From: Bombella pollinis
GTDB taxonomy: Bacteria; Pseudomonadota; Alphaproteobacteria; Acetobacterales; Acetobacteraceae
NCBI RefSeq assembly: GCF_026385485.1
Contig: NZ_JANIDX010000002.1
Location: 124,001 to 188,000, forward strand
DNA length: 64,000 bases
Direction of reading: 5' to 3'
This document shows, in pieces, positions 60,430 to 64,000 of the stretch. Position numbers and translations under genes: made by a program. Below the pieces are notes generated by a model, which worked only from the letters and a program-made list of their open reading frames with translations, was not told the DNA's origin and did not search any database. Numbering within the stretch: the first letter of the stretch is position 1; each line of letters begins with the position of its first letter.

Positions 60430-60457
60430 ATTTAAGACCTGCACGGTCCGTATTCAA
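60430..60457 (-). promoter_or_regulatory. Candidate suf operon promoter with a palindrome between -35 and -10
   Basis: On the minus strand TTGAAT (rc of 60452-60457) and TTAAAT (rc of 60430-60435) are 16 bases apart, 33 bases upstream of the regulator's GTG. The spacer contains an inverted repeat, GACC-TGCAC-GGTC (60436-60448), well placed to be the operator of the Rrf2 regulator. Inferred from motif position only. Confidence 0.45.
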
Positions 60458-60509
60458 GGAGGTGGCCTATATTTTCCCGGGGGTCAAGCTTTATCTTGGG
60501 TTTTTTAGG

Positions 60510-61766
60510 CTATGGTACAAGCCAAACCAACAAAGCTTCTAACAAAGCTCCTACCACAAAACCCACCACGGTGCCATTCACACGAATATAAGCGAGGTCA
60601 CGCCCAATACCGGCCTCTAACCGTGCCGAAAGGCTCTCTGCACTCCATTCTCCCATCACGCGCTCTATCATCCCTGCGGCATAATGCTGCGTAGCAGGCA
60701 GAGCCTTTATTACTGCTTGCTGAACTGCTTGGTTCATCCGATTAGACAAAACCGTCCCATGCGTTAAGCTCTCAATAAATTGCTGATAAATCGTGCGTAA
60801 TGCCTGCATGCTTAGCCCATCATCACGCGCGCTATCATCCTCGACCATCATCCGCAAACGCTGCCATAAGCTCCCACTCCATTCCTTGACACTTTCATGG
60901 GCAAAAAAGGCCGTAATGCTCTCCATCACATCATGCGCACTTTGTGGGTCGTCCTCTAACTCCTGAATCTTTGTGCGTACCCACCGGGTAAAGCCATGTC
61001 TTAAATCGGAATCCATGGGGTCCACACGTCCCAACTCGGCCCGTAATGCTGTAAGCACTTGTGTTGCAATAGATGTTCCCATAGCCCAGCCAATCAGCCG
61101 TCCACCTTGCTCCTTCACCCGTTTTTCTACAAAACCTCGTAAATCCTCCTCGCGCGTTGTAACAAACTCCTTCAACTGAGCGAGAAAGAAGGAGAACACC
61201 TCCTGATGTATCTCCTCATCCACTAACGCTTTAAAGCCTCGCAACACTAGAGCTGTGACATCTTCACGCTTTAAGAGTGTGGGAAATAACGTCACCAAAA
61301 ACGAACTACCGCGCCCATCACCAATACGCTCTAAAATCGCTGGGGTCAGGTTGCGTAAATATCTTAGGATTTGATTCTCGATCTCTGGCTTTTGCAAAAA
61401 GCGCGCTAACAAAACAGGGAGATCAACTTGCTCTAATAGGCGAATCACCTCCACTTTTGTGAGAAAATGCTCCACCATAAACCGCCCCAAAGCACTCCCA
61501 AGCTGTGCTTTGCGTTGCGGAAGGATAGCCGTATGCGGGATAGGCAGCCCTAGAGGATGGCGAAATAAGGCCGTCACGGCAAACCAATCAGCAACCCCAC
61601 CAACCACACCAGCTTGGCTACCAGCTTGGAGCATGTCCAACCATAATGGTGTGCCATATAGATGTTGCCATAGGCTCAACCGGCTAATAATTGCCACGCC
61701 GGAGGCTCCTGCCAGCAACAATGTCGCACTCAGAGAGACCCGATTTTTCCGCTGTGGAACGGACAT
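60510..61766 (-). CDS. DUF445 family membrane protein
   Basis: Inner-membrane protein of unknown role, about 418 residues. The family signature GGVADWFAVTALFRHPLGLPIPHTAILPQRK falls in the N-terminal part (first membrane helices at about 13-32), the middle is helical and the C-terminus ends in a hydrophobic anchor (VVGFVVGALLEALLVWL). The ATG at 61766 is preceded by GGTGA at eight bases; the GTG at 61778 four codons earlier is an alternative. No operon partner apparent; it diverges from ppc across 213 bases. Confidence 0.82.
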   Translation of the reverse strand: MSVPQRKNRVSLSATLLLAGASGVAIISRLSLWQHLYGTPLWLDMLQAGSQAGVVGGVADWFAVTALFRHPLGLPIPHTAILPQRKAQLGSALGRFMVEHFLTKVEVIRLLEQVDLPVLLARFLQKPEIENQILRYLRNLTPAILERIGDGRGSSFLVTLFPTLLKREDVTALVLRGFKALVDEEIHQEVFSFFLAQLKEFVTTREEDLRGFVEKRVKEQGGRLIGWAMGTSIATQVLTALRAELGRVDPMDSDLRHGFTRWVRTKIQELEDDPQSAHDVMESITAFFAHESVKEWSGSLWQRLRMMVEDDSARDDGLSMQALRTIYQQFIESLTHGTVLSNRMNQAVQQAVIKALPATQHYAAGMIERVMGEWSAESLSARLEAGIGRDLAYIRVNGTVVGFVVGALLEALLVWLVP

Positions 61767-61872
61767 GATAACGGTCACCCCCTCCTAAAGCCTCGATAAA
61801 ACCCACGCTTATTAAAACGGAGGGGCTTATCCTCGCTCCTTAAAGTAAGTACGCAACAGTTTTTATCAATGC

Positions 61873-61902
61873 TTGGCTCTCTAGCACGATTCCGCCTATA
61901 CA
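61873..61902 (+). promoter_or_regulatory. Candidate ppc promoter
   Basis: TTGGCT (61873-61878) and TATACA (61897-61902) are 18 bases apart, 77 bases upstream of the ATG at 61980. Two mismatches per box. The rest of the 213-base gap has no gene that I can support; GGGAAG/CTTCCC in the leader is a short inverted repeat of doubtful meaning. Confidence 0.35.
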
Positions 61903-61979
61903 GGAACAATCACGTTAGAAGGGGAAGTGAGCCTTCCCTACCTAATAACCACAAATGAACACAAGCGAGACTGTTCCTC

Positions 61980-64000
61980 ATGCCAGATTGCGCCTCCCCA
62001 ACTGACGCATCGCCTGCCGAACTGATTAAATCCTACGCGGCTACGCTTACACATAAGCCGCATGACCTCTCCAGCCTCATTATTACATTAGCGGAAAAAA
62101 TAAGTGCTCCGGGAGAGAATGAGACAATCAAACAGGCGATCCGTCTATTACGGGACCGCAACTTCACAACACGCGCTGCCGCCCTGCGCCGTTATATCGG
62201 CTTAGAGCAAAACGGGGCGGAGGCATCCCCTACCGAACGGTTACGCCATGTAGCAGAGCAGCTTGTAGCCCATGCAAAAACGCCGGATGACCTCGCTATA
62301 ACGGGTTTTTCTGCCGTTTTTACAGCCCATCCCACCTTTGCTTTAGCCAATGATGTGTACGACCTTCTCGCCCAATGTGCGGAGGACCCGGCCCATCCTC
62401 TCCCCATCCTGCCGACCCATCGCCGTGCTGCCCCTCCCACATTGGATGAGGAACAGGCCCTCGCCCTTGCCGCCATCACGCGCGGACGCGATGCATTGGA
62501 TGTCCTCGCCCAAAACATCTTCCAAGCAGCACGTCAGCGTTGGCCAGAGGTCAAGAACCTAAATCCCGCCCCTATCAAACTCGCAAGCTGGGTAGGATTT
62601 GATACTGATGGACGTAATGATATTGGCTGGTGGGATACAATCCGCATCCGCCTCGGCCTTAAAATCGCCCAGCTAGAACGCCTCTTAGAGGGGCTGAAAA
62701 AGATTGGACTGCACGATTCCCCTCTCGGGGAGCGCGTTCTTGCGGCCCTTATGGCCACTGTGCAGCAACGCGATGCCTGCCCACGCTCCATCCCGGGGAA
62801 AAGCTTAACGCCAGAAGAGATTGTTCAATTCTCACACAAGCTCATCTCATTGCGCGAGACGGCCTTGCTTCATGCGGAAGATTTGCTCCCGCTCTTCCAA
62901 GCAGAGCGTGCCAAGCTGGATGACGCAACGGCTCAAGAGCTTGATGTCATCCGGGCTGGCTTTCTCAATCACGGTCTTGGTATCTCCCATATCCATACCC
63001 GCCTCAATGCTGCGCAGATTTATAATGTCGCACGCACGCGTTTAGGGTTGACGGACGATCCAACACTCCCCTTCCATCGCCGGGCTTTACTCTCCCATAT
63101 TGATGCCGCGATGGATAACCTCAAACCCCTCGCGATTGATTTCGGGGCCTTGTTGGTTGAACCAAGTGCCGCCTCGCGTTTGATGATGGTGATGGCGCAG
63201 ATCCTCAAACATATTGATTCCGGCTCGCCCATTCGCTTCCTCATTGCAGAAACGGAGAGCGGCTATACGCTGCTTGCGACTTTGTGGTTAGCGCGCCTCT
63301 TTGGGATTCGGGATGAGCAAATCGAAATATCTCCCCTCTTTGAGACTGAAACAGCTCTCGAAAATGGGGCGGAGATTCTTGAGGAAGCCTTCCGCTCTCC
63401 CCATTGGCGGGCTTATCTCCGTGTTAATGGGCGGCTCTCGCTGCAATTTGGTTATTCCGATTCCGGCCGGTATGTCGGCCAGCTCGCAGCAGGGCCAATG
63501 GTCGAGCGGCTACGGTTACGCACCTTAGAGCTTATGAAAGAACACGGGCTGGATGACATCGCCCTCACTATGTTCGACACACATGGTGAGAGCATTGGCC
63601 GTGGGGCACATCCTTTCAGCCTTAAAGAGCGGTTGGATTATTTCTCCCCCGCTAATACCCGCCAAGCGTTAAAAAAGGCCGGTATCACCAGCCGGGTGGA
63701 AACGGCCTTCCAAGGGGGGGATGGGTATCTTCCCTTCGGCACGGCTAAGCTTGCTGCCTCTACCATCGCCACATTAGCGGAGTTTGTCGCCGCTCAACAT
63801 GAGCCAATCGACCCTATTGCTTTAAAAGACCCCCTCTTTAGCAAGCCTGATTTTGCGATGGATTTCTTCTCCACCATCGCCCTAAAGATGGGGGATTTGG
63901 TGGATGACCCCGGCTATACAGCCCTCCTGAGTGCTTTTGGCCCCTCTTTGGTGGATAAAACAGGCTCCCGCCCTTCTGCTCGTCAATCCGATACAGCGCG
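61980..64000 (+). CDS. ppc: Phosphoenolpyruvate carboxylase, divergent, 3' end cut off
   Basis: Anaplerotic enzyme forming oxaloacetate from PEP and bicarbonate. Family landmarks are in order: FTAHPTFA with the catalytic-type histidine (H117), SWVGFDTDGRND in place of WMGGDRDG, ISPLFETETALENGAEI, FGYSDSGRYVGQ in place of GYSDSxKDxG, and GSRPSARQS near the window end. However, the loop that reads FHGRGGSIGRGG in E. coli reads FDTHGESIGRGA here (532-543): the arginine equivalent to 587 is kept (R541) but the arginine equivalent to 581 is replaced by histidine. At least 673 residues are open, with no stop. Start ATG 61980 has no strong ribosome binding site. Fold assignment is firm; full activity is not assured. 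Confidence 0.82.
   Translation, partial: MPDCASPTDASPAELIKSYAATLTHKPHDLSSLIITLAEKISAPGENETIKQAIRLLRDRNFTTRAAALRRYIGLEQNGAEASPTERLRHVAEQLVAHAKTPDDLAITGFSAVFTAHPTFALANDVYDLLAQCAEDPAHPLPILPTHRRAAPPTLDEEQALALAAITRGRDALDVLAQNIFQAARQRWPEVKNLNPAPIKLASWVGFDTDGRNDIGWWDTIRIRLGLKIAQLERLLEGLKKIGLHDSPLGERVLAALMATVQQRDACPRSIPGKSLTPEEIVQFSHKLISLRETALLHAEDLLPLFQAERAKLDDATAQELDVIRAGFLNHGLGISHIHTRLNAAQIYNVARTRLGLTDDPTLPFHRRALLSHIDAAMDNLKPLAIDFGALLVEPSAASRLMMVMAQILKHIDSGSPIRFLIAETESGYTLLATLWLARLFGIRDEQIEISPLFETETALENGAEILEEAFRSPHWRAYLRVNGRLSLQFGYSDSGRYVGQLAAGPMVERLRLRTLELMKEHGLDDIALTMFDTHGESIGRGAHPFSLKERLDYFSPANTRQALKKAGITSRVETAFQGGDGYLPFGTAKLAASTIATLAEFVAAQHEPIDPIALKDPLFSKPDFAMDFFSTIALKMGDLVDDPGYTALLSAFGPSLVDKTGSRPSARQSDTA

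Overview
The window is chromosomal DNA of an alphaproteobacterium, most likely an acetic acid bacterium (Acetobacteraceae). The evidence is gene order and gene type: tig, clpP, clpX, lon, hupB, tRNA-Val in a row; birA, coaX, RNase J, short proS, lolC, lolD, dnaE in a row; prfA, prmC and a DUF4167 gene together; an Rrf2-sufBCDST-sufA operon; and the aerobic-type cobaltochelatase pair cobS/cobT. Complex I (nuo) genes, which many alphaproteobacteria carry between tRNA-Val and birA, are missing from that spot. That suits the Gluconobacter/Bombella/Saccharibacter side of the family, but the genus cannot be fixed from the window. No prophage, insertion sequence, CRISPR array, rRNA operon or toxin-antitoxin pair was seen; this is a dense core-genome segment in which no gap between genes reaches 300 bases.

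Layout. 1-9.4 kb is an envelope and transport region: a D,D-carboxypeptidase (cut by the window edge) and an MltB-type lytic transglycosylase on the minus strand, a DedA membrane protein coupled to an ATP-grasp ligase, an orphan MCE/MlaD protein, undecaprenyl-diphosphatase, two tandem amino acid permeases and an MscS-type channel. 9.5-18.9 kb holds tRNA-Met and then a long minus-strand housekeeping series: lysC, a flavin oxidoreductase, a RodZ-like protein, ispG, hisS, prfA, prmC, DUF4167. A small secreted orphan sits on the opposite strand inside it. 19-25.3 kb carries ubiG, a Tat-exported lactonase, DUF2147, grxC, comF, a phosphohexomutase, galU and tRNA-Leu(GAG). 25.4-31.7 kb has lipB, a LolA-like lipoprotein, bolA, a J-domain protein, cobS, cobT and an unknown exported protein.

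31.7-48.7 kb is a minus-strand block of replication, lipoprotein export, translation, RNA decay, cofactor and proteostasis genes: dnaE, lolD, lolC, proS, rnj, coaX, birA, tRNA-Val, hupB, lon, clpX, clpP, tig, tRNA-Leu(UAG). 48.7-54.4 kb has the NAD(P)HX repair enzyme, a small CopD-like membrane protein, a DEAD-box helicase with a very long disordered N-terminus and an RNA methyltransferase. 54.4-60.5 kb is the complete SUF iron-sulfur assembly operon with its own Rrf2/IscR-like regulator. 60.5-64 kb has a DUF445 membrane protein and a divergent PEP carboxylase that runs off the end.

The points most worth a second look are: the DedA/ATP-grasp couple (candidate lipid- or envelope-modifying pair); the PEP carboxylase homologue whose glycine/arginine-rich active-site loop is altered; the missing nuo operon; the Tat-exported lactonase; the TTG-started helicase with about 268 disordered residues; and a palindrome between the -35 and -10 of the suf operon. 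Several start codons were moved downstream of the longest possible ORF because a better ribosome binding site or family alignment supports it; these choices are stated per gene.
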